This document shows positions 9,937-18,516 of a stretch of DNA of 50,432 bases, piece by piece. Each line of letters opens with the position of its first letter. Within the stretch, counting starts at the first letter, position 1. Below the pieces are notes generated by a model, which was not told where the DNA came from, searched no databases, and saw only the letters and a program-made list of their open reading frames with translations. A program made the position numbers and the translations under genes. Origin of the DNA: Candidatus Geothermincola primus (lineage in GTDB: Bacteria > Actinomycetota > Geothermincolia > Geothermincolales > Geothermincolaceae); assembly GCA_015711725.1 (NCBI GenBank), contig JACVIX010000004.1, positions 1 to 50,432 on the forward strand, read 5' to 3'.

Positions 9937-11041
9937 ATGATGGAGGACTGGAAAACCGAACTAGAAGAGTTGGATAAAGATCTGGGAAAGATAAAGGAGT
10001 ATCTTTGACGTAGAGACAAAGGAGACGCGGATCAGTGAGTTGGATAAGGAGCTATCCAAGCCGGATTTATGGGAGAACCAAGAGAGGGCTAAAAAACTCC
10101 TGGCGGAGCGCTCCGAGCTGCAGGGCGCGGTGAATCTCTACCGTGATATGGAAGAGAAACTCTCGGATCTTAGGGAATTATACGAGCTATCCTTGGAAGA
10201 AGAGGACTTCTCGGTGGAGGAGGAGATCGCCCAAGAGGTAAAGGAATTACGCCGTTTGATATCCCGGCTGGAGGAAGAGAGCCTGCTCTCCGGGGAATTC
10301 GATACATATGACGCGGTGGTGAGCATTCATCCCGGCGCGGGTGGCCTGGAATCTCAGGATTGGGCGGAAATGCTTCTGCGCATGTACCTGCGCTGGTCAG
10401 AGAAGAGAGGGTTTAAGGTGGACCTCAACGATGTGCAGGCAGGAGACGGCGGAGGCATCAAGAGCGCAACCTTTACCGTCCACGGGAAGTACGCTTACGG
10501 TCTCTTCAGTTCCGAAAAGGGAGTTCACCGCTTAGTGAGGATATCTCCCTATGACGCCTCCCGAAGGCGCCATACTTCCTTCGCCTCTCTGGATGTCATC
10601 CCCCTCATCGATACGGAGATAGAGGTGGAAATAGATCCCAAAGACCTGCGCATAGAGACCTTCAGGTCGAGCGGCGCTGGCGGGCAGCATGTGAACGTGA
10701 CCGACTCGGCGGTGCGCATTACCCATCTGCCCACCGGGATTGTGGCAACCTGCCAGAACGAACGTTCCCAAATCTCCAATCGGGATACCGCCATGCGCAT
10801 TTTACGCGCCAGGCTTTTCGAGCGGGCTCGCCAGGATAGAGCCAAGGAAATGGAGGAGCTGCGGGGGGCGAGAAAGGATATAGGATTTGGCAATCAGATC
10901 CGTTCCTATGTGCTCCATCCGTACCGCCTGGTGAAAGACCATCGCACCATGATGGAAGAGGGAAACGTGGACGCGGTGCTCGATGGAGACCTGGATGATT
11001 TCGTGGATAGTTATCTCCACTGGAAAGCAACGAATCAATGA
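9937..11041 (+). CDS. prfB: Peptide chain release factor 2, with programmed +1 frameshift
   Basis: The gene is read as 9937-10005 joined to 10007-11041, giving 367 residues. The first 23 codons (MMEDWKTELEELDK...) end at CTT TGA C; skipping one base enters the long frame (DVETKETRISELDK...). RF2 terminates at UGA and UAA. The peptidyl-hydrolysis loop GAGGQHVNVTDSAVR has G248-G249-Q250, matching E. coli numbering closely. The stop-codon-reading tripeptide, SPF in standard RF2, reads S203-P204-Y205 here. The GGAGGAGAGCGAGAGA before 9937 supplies the ribosome-binding site. A simple open-frame caller would miss the first 30-odd residues and start at an internal TTG near 10040. Confidence 0.95.
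9995..10009 (+). promoter_or_regulatory. RF2 programmed +1 ribosomal frameshift site
   Basis: AGGAG (9995-9999), TAT, CTT, TGA, C reproduces the classic prfB element. An internal Shine-Dalgarno-like sequence lies three bases before the slippery CUU, followed by an in-frame UGA and C. Low RF2 slows termination at UGA and favours the shift, so the protein regulates its own synthesis. Confidence 0.95.
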
Positions 11042-11689
11042 ATTGAAAAGGTGAGAGAATACGTAAAAATCACTTTCCGCGATGCCGGGAGCTCCAGCGA
11101 GGGAATATGGCGGGGTGGGTTTCCCTTATCCCCTTATAATATAAGCTGGCTTATAACTGGTTTAAAATATCGTAGAATATAGCGAATTCTATGATTTTTC
11201 TTTAATTTGGGGGTAAGATTTAAATTGGCCGTTTAAGACTTGAGCAATGGCCTTTCCATTTATTGCCCATCTGTTCCCTATAAATCCCTTTGGTAGCCCG
11301 TCGCTCTTGATTTCTTCTCCTTGGTGAGACATATATTTATCTCTGGATTCCCGTTGCCATCTCCTGGGATTTCCAAAATAAAGGTATAAAGATGCAAAAT
11401 GTCCTCGAAAATGAGGCAGATCAGAGGGTCTTTATTCGCTGAGACTATACGATTAGGCTGGTTGGGGGCAAATCGGAAGTTTTAAAGTGGTTGTGATTTC
11501 TTTTCCCCATTTCGCGTCCGTATTTCATTCCCGTAACGCGGTTATTCCGAAGGAAATAAGTTTCTCCGCCCTTTTGGCATCAATTTTCAAGGGAATAACC
11601 TTCAAACAAAAGGTACATTACCACCTAGCTAGAATGATTTTATAAGATTGCTTTTATCTATCTGATACCTCGAATAAGAGCCACCTCTG
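11042..11689. other. AT-rich gap after prfB, no gene seen
   Basis: About 650 bases with no long frame, no clear domain and many A/T runs. It continues into the HEAT-repeat remnant that begins near 11690 on the other strand. Confidence 0.4.
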
Positions 11690-12155
11690 TAGGGATGATG
11701 AAGGCAAATACCTTGGTAAAAAGCCTTCCGGTATTGTCACCTCCGCCATCCGGATGACCATTATCCGAACAAGACTTGTAATATTAACACGGCCGTCATA
11801 GATATTCGTAATATGTTTCCCAACCTAATTATCGCCCGGGTGTCGCCGATCTTTGCCAATGCTCGGGCGGCAGTCCTCCGCACATACGTATTCTCGCCAT
11901 ACCAAGGCTTCTATGAATGTCTTCGCAGCGCGAGGATGCGTCTCTTTTCCAAAGTTTCGGCGGCTTCTCTTGAGGATTTTTAAATCTTTACTTCCTAAGA
12001 TCTTTCGATAACTTTGTGACGTTTTATGAATAAGAATTTATCACTGCTCCTCACCAGATATGGTTTTCGCGCTTTTTAAAGAAATTTGGGAATTCAAATA
12101 CCGCGAACATTTTAATTCACATCCTTTTCCATAATCTCCACTGCCTCCTCTTTTA
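11690..12155 (-). pseudogene. Decayed HEAT-repeat (PBS-lyase type) gene
   Basis: Read on the minus strand, short pieces carry the HEAT signature but are broken by stops and frame changes. KEEAVEIMEKDVN lies near 12119-12155, SREAAETLEK near 11950-11980, HPRAAKTFIEAL near 11905-11940, and, one base out of frame, ENTYVRRTAARALAKIGDTR at about 11834-11895. The last matches the HEAT consensus VR-xx-AA-x-AL-x-xIGD-x-RA very well. RIMVIRMAEVTIPEGFL near 11730-11775 may be the end. Repeat spacing of about 30 residues fits. HEAT proteins are scaffolds, so no function is assigned. Frame breaks and lack of a start argue that it is dead. Confidence 0.5.
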
Positions 12156-12387
12156 ATGACTAGCTCGGGGTAAGCTTTTCAGCGGTCAGGATTCCCATCA
12201 ATCGGTTGCTTTGCTTTAACCGACAAACGCTATAGTGTTCCATGGCGATAAGCACTTACAGACATTTATAAACGTTATAGATTTAAGGTTAGATGATTTG
12301 ACTATCTTCATCACATGTAGCAAAATATCGCATATTACGGATATCAAATTAAGGCATAATAAGGAACTAGTGAGGATTGATTGGAAG

Positions 12388-13158
12388 ATGAGTCCACACG
12401 ATGGATTGGAAAAGTTCAGAATAACCGTTGACCTCCACGTTCACACCGTGGCTAGCGGTCACGCCTATTCCACCGTAGAGGAGATCGCCGCGCAAGCCTC
12501 AAAGAAAGGTTTGGAAGCGATAGCCATAACCGATCATGGACCGGCGCTTCCTGGAGCCGCCCATCTTTTTCACTTCTGGAACCTGCGCGTGATCCCGAGG
12601 AGGATAGCGGGGGTATTCATCCTGCGCTCCGCCGAGGCGAATATCGTGGATGAGGATGGAACGCTGGATCTAGATGACGAGCTATTGAGAAAGCTGGATG
12701 TGGTGCATGCGGGCCTTCATCCCCTCTGCGGTTATACAGGAGAGAACGTGGAGCAGAATACCCGAGCGCTTCTGGGAGCCATCAGACATCCTCTCACCGA
12801 CATCATCGTTCACCCTGGAAATCCTTCCTACCCCATCGATGTGGAGGAGGTGGTTCGGGTGGCCAAAGAGTATGGGAAAGCGTTGGAGATCAATAACTCT
12901 TCCTTCGTCTATACCCGTATGGGGAGCCGAGAGAATTGCTTGGTTATCGCGCGCAAGGTAAAAGAGACAGATGGCCTGATCGCAGTAGGAAGCGACGCTC
13001 ATTTTTCCTCTTTTGCAGGAGAATTTTCTCGGGCGGTCGAAATAATAGCCGAAGCTGGCATCGAAGAAGACAAGATCGTTAACCTTAATCTTGAACGTTT
13101 AAGAGAATTTCTTGCTGGGAGGGGTAAGACTCTCCAGCTTCAGGACGATGAGGTTTGA
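12388..13158 (+). CDS. PHP-domain phosphoesterase, YcdX-like
   Basis: The protein has 256 residues. The metal-binding PHP motifs are clear: VDLHVHTVASGHAYSTVEE (motif I), AITDHGPALPGAAHLFHFWN (motif II), VVHAGLH, VHPGNPSYPIDVEEVVRVA and VGSDAHFSS near the end. Length and motif order fit the YcdX subfamily of trinuclear-metal phosphatases. The ATG at 12388 is chosen because it lies 12 residues before the first strand of the domain; the in-frame extension back to 12235 reads as AT-rich spacer. The ribosome site is weak (GAGG about 14 bases upstream). It lies 29 bases before the split transketolase genes, so it may share their transcript. The physiological substrate is unknown. Confidence 0.8.
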   Translation: MSPHDGLEKFRITVDLHVHTVASGHAYSTVEEIAAQASKKGLEAIAITDHGPALPGAAHLFHFWNLRVIPRRIAGVFILRSAEANIVDEDGTLDLDDELLRKLDVVHAGLHPLCGYTGENVEQNTRALLGAIRHPLTDIIVHPGNPSYPIDVEEVVRVAKEYGKALEINNSSFVYTRMGSRENCLVIARKVKETDGLIAVGSDAHFSSFAGEFSRAVEIIAEAGIEEDKIVNLNLERLREFLAGRGKTLQLQDDEV

Positions 13159-13187
13159 GGTTTTAAAGCCAGGAGAGAGGTTTTATT

Positions 13188-14060
13188 ATGAAGACACGCG
13201 CACAAGATAAGGAAGGAGTCAGCTTGCCCGAAGTGGAGCGAGAATTAAAGTTAAGGAGTAGGCTGGAGGAGATCGCTAAAGGCATCCGGTGGGATGTGGT
13301 GAAGATGATCGGTCTGGCGGGAAGCGGCCATCCCGGGGGATCTCTCTCCTGCGTTGATCTGCTGGTCTGCCTCTACTTCTACAAAATGAGGCATAGACCC
13401 ACTGAGCCGTTTTGGCCTGATAGGGATCGCTTCGTGCTCTCCAAAGGACACGCCGCCCCCGCCCTCTACGCGGTGTTGGCTAAAGCTGGTTATTTCCACC
13501 GAGAGGAGTTGTGGAAACTACGTAGGCTGGGAGCCATGCTCCAGGGTCATCCAGACAGTAAAGTGGTACCGGGGGTGGAGATCTCCACCGGCTCTCTGGG
13601 CCAGGGATTGGCTGCGGCGAACGGAATGGCGCTGGGGCTCCGGCTGGATGGAAGGGATTCCCGGGTATACTGCGTCATTGGCGATGGCGAAAGCCAAGAA
13701 GGGGAGATCTGGGAAGCGGCTATGCTGGCCTCCCATTATAAACTGGGAAACCTGACCGTGCTGCTGGATAACAATGGCCTCCAGATAGATGGGAGATGTA
13801 GCGAAGTGATGTGCCTGGGAGATATCGCCATGAAATGGAGATCCTTCGGCTGGGAGGTACAAGAGATAGATGGTCATGATGTGGTGGAGATATGTCAAGC
13901 TCTGGACCGCGCCGATGAGGCCAGCCGTCCCGGCATGATCATCGCCCATACGATTAAAGGAAAGGGCGTTTCTTTCATGGAGAACGCGGTGGATTTTCAC
14001 GGCAAAGCGCCTACCAGAGAAGAGATGGAGCAAGCGCTCAGGGAGATAGAAGAGTCCTGA
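13188..14060 (+). CDS. Transketolase, N-terminal (TPP-binding) subunit
   Basis: The product has 290 residues. [18 protein letters not shown] is the start of the transketolase PP domain. [15 protein letters not shown] with NNGLQIDG about 30 residues later is the thiamine-diphosphate and Mg-binding motif. [13 protein letters not shown] closes the domain. In many anaerobes and archaea transketolase is split into two chains, and here the second chain starts in the last base of this gene's TGA. Transketolase moves two-carbon units between sugar phosphates in the non-oxidative pentose-phosphate pathway. AGGAGAGAGG upstream of the ATG is a good ribosome site. Confidence 0.93.
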   Translation: MKTRAQDKEGVSLPEVERELKLRSRLEEIAKGIRWDVVKMIGLAGSGHPGGSLSCVDLLVCLYFYKMRHRPTEPFWPDRDRFVLSKGHAAPALYAVLAKAGYFHREELWKLRRLGAMLQGHPDSKVVPGVEISTGSLGQGLAAANGMALGLRLDGRDSRVYCVIGDGESQEGEIWEAAMLASHYKLGNLTVLLDNNGLQIDGRCSEVMCLGDIAMKWRSFGWEVQEIDGHDVVEICQALDRADEASRPGMIIAHTIKGKGVSFMENAVDFHGKAPTREEMEQALREIEES

Positions 14061-15013
14061 TGGAAGAGAGTAAGAGAAGGCATACCAGGGAGGGGTTCGC
14101 CGACGCCCTCCTGGAGTTGGGGGAAAGGGACCCTCGGGTTGTGGTTCTCGATGCGGATTTGGCCAAGTCAACTCAGACCTACCGTTTCAAAGAGAGATTC
14201 CCTGAGAGATTTTTCGATTGCGGTGTGGCGGAGCAGAATATGATGGGCACCGCTGCGGGACTTGCCACCACCGGAAAGATAGTTTTCGTCTCCACCTTCG
14301 CTGTCTTCGCTTCCGGCAGAGCATTCGACCAGGTCAGGAACACTATCTGTTATTCCAACCTCAACGTGAAGATCTGTCCCAGCCATGGCGGAATAACCGT
14401 GGGCGAGGACGGATCTTCTCACCAGTCCATCGAGGATATCGCGTTGATGAGGGTATTGCCCAACATGAAGGTCATCGTACCCGCCGACTACTATGAGACC
14501 AGGGAGGCAACCAAAACGGCGGCCTACCTGGAAGGCCCCGTTTATATCCGCATGGGACGGGTTAAAGCACCCTCGATCTTCGATGAGGATTTCCGTTTCC
14601 AATTTGGCAAAGCGCGAGTCTTGCGTGAAGGCAAGGATATCTCCATTTTTTCCTGTGGACTTATGACCTGGGAAGCCCTACAGGCGGCGGAAATGCTTGA
14701 AAAAGTGGGAATTGAGGCGGAGGTGGTGCACCTCTCCACGGTGAAACCCCTGGATCGAGAGGGGATACTCCGCTCGGTGGCGAAGACGGACTTGGTGATC
14801 ACCGCCGAGGAGCATTCCATAATAGGTGGCTTAGGAGGAGCGTTGGCGGAGCTGTTGGCGGAGGAGATGCCGGTCAGAATGCGCAGAATCGGCGTGAGGA
14901 ACAAGTTCGGCACCTCGGGGTCTTCGGAGGAACTGCTGGAACATTTCAAGTTGACCAGCCATCATATCTCGAAAGCGGCTCAAGAACTGATTGGTCTTAA
15001 AGGAACCAGGTAA
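14060..15013 (+). CDS. Transketolase, C-terminal subunit
   Basis: The 317-residue protein carries the pyrimidine-binding and C-terminal domains: VVVLDADLAKSTQT, FDCGVAEQNMMGTAAGLA (the Glu that activates TPP), FVSTFAVFASGRAFDQVRN, SHGGITVGEDGSSHQ and the end domain with FSCGLMTWEALQAAEML. ATG overlaps the preceding TGA by one base (TGATG), which means tight translational coupling with the N-terminal subunit and a 1:1 complex. A DXP synthase would be one fused chain, and pyruvate dehydrogenase E1 has different motifs, so split transketolase is the best call. Confidence 0.93.
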   Translation: MEESKRRHTREGFADALLELGERDPRVVVLDADLAKSTQTYRFKERFPERFFDCGVAEQNMMGTAAGLATTGKIVFVSTFAVFASGRAFDQVRNTICYSNLNVKICPSHGGITVGEDGSSHQSIEDIALMRVLPNMKVIVPADYYETREATKTAAYLEGPVYIRMGRVKAPSIFDEDFRFQFGKARVLREGKDISIFSCGLMTWEALQAAEMLEKVGIEAEVVHLSTVKPLDREGILRSVAKTDLVITAEEHSIIGGLGGALAELLAEEMPVRMRRIGVRNKFGTSGSSEELLEHFKLTSHHISKAAQELIGLKGTR

Positions 15014-15052
15014 TTTGACAAAAAATAAATAGAAAAAGGGAGTTGATTATCG

Positions 15053-15736
15053 TTGATTCGTTTGAGAAGGGTAACCAAGGTCTATAAGGGCAATATCTAT
15101 GCCCTGGAGGATGTGACTTTGGATATCGAAAAGGGAGAGTTCGCCTTCCTGGTGGGTCCCTCGGGCTCGGGCAAATCCACCTTCGTCAAATTGCTTATCA
15201 AGGAGGAGGAGCCCACCAGCGGGCAGATCTACATCGCGGATACCAATATAAATGAGTTACGCAAGTGGAAGATACCTTACCTGCGCAGGAAGATAGGGAC
15301 CGTTTTCCAGGACTACAAGCTCATACCTCACAAGACCGTTTTTCAGAATGTCGCCTTCGCCCTGGAGGTGACCGGGAAATCCCGGCATGTTATCGATCAG
15401 CAAGTTCCGGAGGTTTTAAAGCTGGTGGGTCTAGGTCATAAACTGGACGCTTTTCCCGATGAGCTCTCCGGGGGAGAGCAGCAGAGGGTGTCCATCGCCC
15501 GGGCTTTTATCAACCGACCCCCAATTCTTTTGGCGGATGAGCCCACCGGCAACGTGGACCCTTCCCTGGCGCTGGGAATAGTCAAGTTGCTGGAGAAGAT
15601 AAATTCCGCGGGAACCACCGTGATCATGGCCACTCATGATAAGGAGATCGTGAACACTTTTCGCAAGCGGGTGATCGCCCTGGAAAACGGAAGGGTTATC
15701 CGGGATCAGGACAGGGGTGTGTACGGGTATGATTAA
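15053..15736 (+). CDS. ftsE: Cell division ABC ATPase FtsE
   Basis: The product has 227 residues with Walker [11 protein letters not shown]-loop [18 protein letters not shown], signature [14 protein letters not shown] and Walker [13 protein letters not shown]. The FQDYKL(I)PHKTV stretch is typical of FtsE. With FtsX it forms a complex that activates cell-wall hydrolases at the division site through ATP hydrolysis. A TTG start at 15053 is preceded by AAAAAGGGAG. The downstream ftsX start overlaps the end of this gene by eight bases. The neighbourhood prfB ... ftsE - ftsX is standard, though here it is interrupted by three metabolic genes. Confidence 0.97.
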   Translation: MIRLRRVTKVYKGNIYALEDVTLDIEKGEFAFLVGPSGSGKSTFVKLLIKEEEPTSGQIYIADTNINELRKWKIPYLRRKIGTVFQDYKLIPHKTVFQNVAFALEVTGKSRHVIDQQVPEVLKLVGLGHKLDAFPDELSGGEQQRVSIARAFINRPPILLADEPTGNVDPSLALGIVKLLEKINSAGTTVIMATHDKEIVNTFRKRVIALENGRVIRDQDRGVYGYD

Positions 15737-16628
15737 CGTAAAGTATATCTTTCAGGAGACCTTTTCCTCCCTGCGCAAGAACGCGATCCTGGCGGTTGCG
15801 GCCATCGCCGTGGTGGCGGTATCCTTGGGCATCCTGGGGCTGGTGGTGCTGGGATGGGATGTCTTCAGCAATATGATAAAGAACACGGAGAGGAAGGTGG
15901 GAGAGATAGATGTATATCTCTACGATGTCACCTCCGAGCAGGAACGAGTGGCCATAGACGCCTTTATTCGGGGGATCCCGGAGGTGGACCCCACCCGGGT
16001 GGTTTATAAAAGCAAAAGCCAAGCGCTAGAGGAATTCAAGCAGCAGCACCCGGAGAACCCCGAATTATGGGAGTATATCGAGACCAATCCCCTACCTGCC
16101 TCCTTTGAGGTAATGACCAAAGATCCTAAAGATGTGGGCCTGGTCTCCTCCAAGATTAAAAATGAGGCACCCTACCGGGAGAGAATAGAGAGTGTGAAGA
16201 CCGCCTCTCAAGCTATCGAGAAGCTGGAGAGCGTATTCGAGAAGTTTAGGTATATAGGCATAATCTTCGTGGTGATCCTATCAATAATCTCCATGTTGCT
16301 GGTCTCCATCACCATTCAGGTTGCCATCTTCGCTCGGAGGAGGGAGATAGGTATCATGAAGCTGGTGGGCGCCACCAACTGGTTTATCCGCTGGCCCTTT
16401 CTCACCGAGGGAGTGCTGGAAGGGTTGGCTGGATCCATCATCGCCATCCTGGTGGTGGTGCTTACCAAGGTGTGGATCTGGGACCAGCTGGCCGAGACGC
16501 TCAGCTTCCTCAAGCTGGGCTTTACCCCCTGGCTCATACCAGTGCTGGTGCCGCTTATCGCAGTGGCGGGAGTGGTAATCGGCTCCATCGGTAGCCTAGT
16601 TGCGCTCCGCAGGTTCCTGGAGGTTTAA
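15729..16628 (+). CDS. ftsX: Cell division permease-like protein FtsX
   Basis: This 300-codon frame (299 residues) has an N-terminal cytoplasmic stretch, one helix (about 22-45: ILAVAAIAVVAVSLGILGLVV), an extracellular domain of about 120 residues, and three more helices with the RRREIGIMKLVGATNWFIRWPF loop between helices 2 and 3. That is the FtsX topology. The ATG at 15729 overlaps the end of ftsE (ATGATTAA), so the subunits are translationally coupled. The extracellular domain recruits or activates peptidoglycan hydrolases or their adaptors. Confidence 0.95.
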   Translation: MINVKYIFQETFSSLRKNAILAVAAIAVVAVSLGILGLVVLGWDVFSNMIKNTERKVGEIDVYLYDVTSEQERVAIDAFIRGIPEVDPTRVVYKSKSQALEEFKQQHPENPELWEYIETNPLPASFEVMTKDPKDVGLVSSKIKNEAPYRERIESVKTASQAIEKLESVFEKFRYIGIIFVVILSIISMLLVSITIQVAIFARRREIGIMKLVGATNWFIRWPFLTEGVLEGLAGSIIAILVVVLTKVWIWDQLAETLSFLKLGFTPWLIPVLVPLIAVAGVVIGSIGSLVALRRFLEV

Positions 16629-16808
16629 GCGGCAACCATCTAGAAGTTTGTAAAACCAGTGGCGAACGGTGGGGAAAACTGTCAATTACGGATATAGAAA
16701 CATTAAAATATTGATAAATGAGGTATGTTAATAGATGAGGTTTCCCGTCGGGCTTTCAGGCCTTTTGATTGATAGCCTAGCGTGTTCTGTTAAAGGAGCG
16801 GAGCGATT

Positions 16809-18074
16809 TTGTCTAGAAAAGACAAGTGGTTGATTGCCATAACCGTGGCGCTCTCCCTCATGGTGGTAGCCGCCTGCTTTATCACCCCGTACCTATTTAG
16901 GAGCGATACCGCCACCGTGGAAGAGGTGGAGGCCGAAGGGCTGGACCCCATCCTTAAGAGGAGCGCTTCTTTCGGCAACGCCCTGCGCGCGGTGGAGAAT
17001 AACTATGTGGAGGAGGTTGACGAAAAAGAATTACTGGATGCCGCAGAGAGGGGCATCCAGAGACTTGAGAGGGAAGGGGCGGACCAGGAAGCACTAGTGC
17101 GCAGGGGCATCATCTCCATGGTGAACAGTCTGCATGATCCCTTCTCCAAATACATGGATGCGAAAGAGGTGGAGATGTTGGACACCCAGCTATCCGGTCG
17201 TTTCTCCGGCATTGGCGCGGTGATGGCCAGCGTGAGGAATGAGATAGTCGTGGAAAAGGTAATGCCAGGGACCCCGGCGGAGGAGGTGGGCCTGCGGGAC
17301 GGGGATATCGTAAATAAAGTGGATGGGAAGGACGTTGCCGGCATGGAGTTGTCCGATGTGGTGATGATGATCAGGGGTCCGGAGGGAACCAAGGTTATCT
17401 TGGAAATACGACGTGCCAATACCAGTTCCCTGCTTAAATTTGAGATCACTCGCAGGGAGATTGAGATACCGGTTATCAGAATGGAGTTGAAAGCAAATAA
17501 TGTTGGGTATATATCCATGACCGACTGGACGGAGAACATCGACGGAAAACTCCAGGACGCCTTGTTGGATTTGAGGATGAAAGGGGCTCGGGGACTGATC
17601 ATCGATCTGCGTTCCAATGGCGGGGGTTATATGGACCCTGCCGTTGAGGCGGCGGACCTCTTTCTCGACCATGGGGTGATTGTTTCCTCAAAGGGAAGGA
17701 TATCCGGAACCACCCAATTAGTTGAGGCGGAGAAGGGCTCTCAATGGGACTTCCCCGTGGTTATCCTTATCAACCGGGGAACCGCTTCCAGCTCCGAGAT
17801 TTTCAGCGCCGCTCTCCACGATAACTCCCGCGCGGTTCTGGTGGGGGAGACTACCTTCGGAAAGGGTTCCATTCAGAAGTTATTCCGCCAGGGGGACGGA
17901 TCCGCCCTTAAAATAACCGTAGGACGTTATTTTACACCCAAGGGCATAAGCATAGATGACGAAGGAATCCCCCCCGATGTGCTGGTGAGCAACCCGTTAA
18001 CCGGCGAAGTTGACTTGCAAATGCAGGAAGCGGAGAGGGTGATCGCCGCTCTGATGGCTGGACAGCCCTATTGA
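16809..18074 (+). CDS. Carboxy-terminal processing protease (S41 family, CtpA/Prc type)
   Basis: The product has 421 residues. Residues 8-28 form a membrane anchor or uncleaved signal (WLIAITVALSLMVVAACFI). Next come a helical region, a PDZ domain (GIGAVMASVRNEIVVEKVMPGTPAEEVGLRDGD in pieces) and the S41 protease core: GLIIDLRSNGGG, INRGTASSSEIFSAAL (catalytic Ser in TASSSEI) and GETTFGKGS (catalytic Lys). The TTG start at 16809 has AAAGGAG ten bases upstream. S41 proteases beside ftsEX are common and often trim cell-envelope proteins. It has its own 180-base upstream gap, so it probably has its own promoter. Confidence 0.93.
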   Translation: MSRKDKWLIAITVALSLMVVAACFITPYLFRSDTATVEEVEAEGLDPILKRSASFGNALRAVENNYVEEVDEKELLDAAERGIQRLEREGADQEALVRRGIISMVNSLHDPFSKYMDAKEVEMLDTQLSGRFSGIGAVMASVRNEIVVEKVMPGTPAEEVGLRDGDIVNKVDGKDVAGMELSDVVMMIRGPEGTKVILEIRRANTSSLLKFEITRREIEIPVIRMELKANNVGYISMTDWTENIDGKLQDALLDLRMKGARGLIIDLRSNGGGYMDPAVEAADLFLDHGVIVSSKGRISGTTQLVEAEKGSQWDFPVVILINRGTASSSEIFSAALHDNSRAVLVGETTFGKGSIQKLFRQGDGSALKITVGRYFTPKGISIDDEGIPPDVLVSNPLTGEVDLQMQEAERVIAALMAGQPY

Positions 18075-18516
18075 CCTATAGAGTAGCCCCCATTTTTTTC
18101 CTCCGCAAACATTTCCCAGAGAAGATATGGTGAGCTTTCCGACTTGCTCGATTTTCCTTATAACATTTATATTATCCGCAGAGGATGAAAAGCATGCATG
18201 GTGGACCCTCTTTATTCGAGTTTTAGTGGTCAGGAGGCTTCCCATAAAACGCCATCTAGTCCGTTATTTACGAAGAACTTTTATTTTAACAAAGCGAAAA
18301 AATAATCGAGACGAAAACTTAATTGCCCTTTTCTTTGATGAGATACAGAACCGCGCCGTTCAAGTCTCCTTTGGCCAAAAAAGATTATATGCCGAAGCCT
18401 TTCTTGATTGCGTGAAAGGTTAAGTGGTTGTTATCGTTGATAATGGTCATGGATGAAGGGGGGACAGAAATAATATATGATAAATAATGAAATCGTTTCG
18501 ACCAGGAGGGAAGAGC
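18075..18516. other. Gap before the glycyl radical operon
   Basis: About 440 AT-rich bases. A T-run (18094-18100) follows the protease gene but without a convincing stem. A 98-codon frame from 18127 has no ribosome site or recognisable domain and is probably not a gene. AGGAGG at 18502-18508 is the ribosome site of the next gene. Confidence 0.4.

Noticed and set aside
12235-12387. N-terminal extension of the PHP gene
   Set aside because: The extension reads as AT-rich spacer and the YcdX-type domain starts just after the ATG at 12388.
18127-18423. 98-codon open frame before the glycyl radical operon
   Set aside because: No ribosome site, no recognisable domain, AT-rich composition like other spacers.
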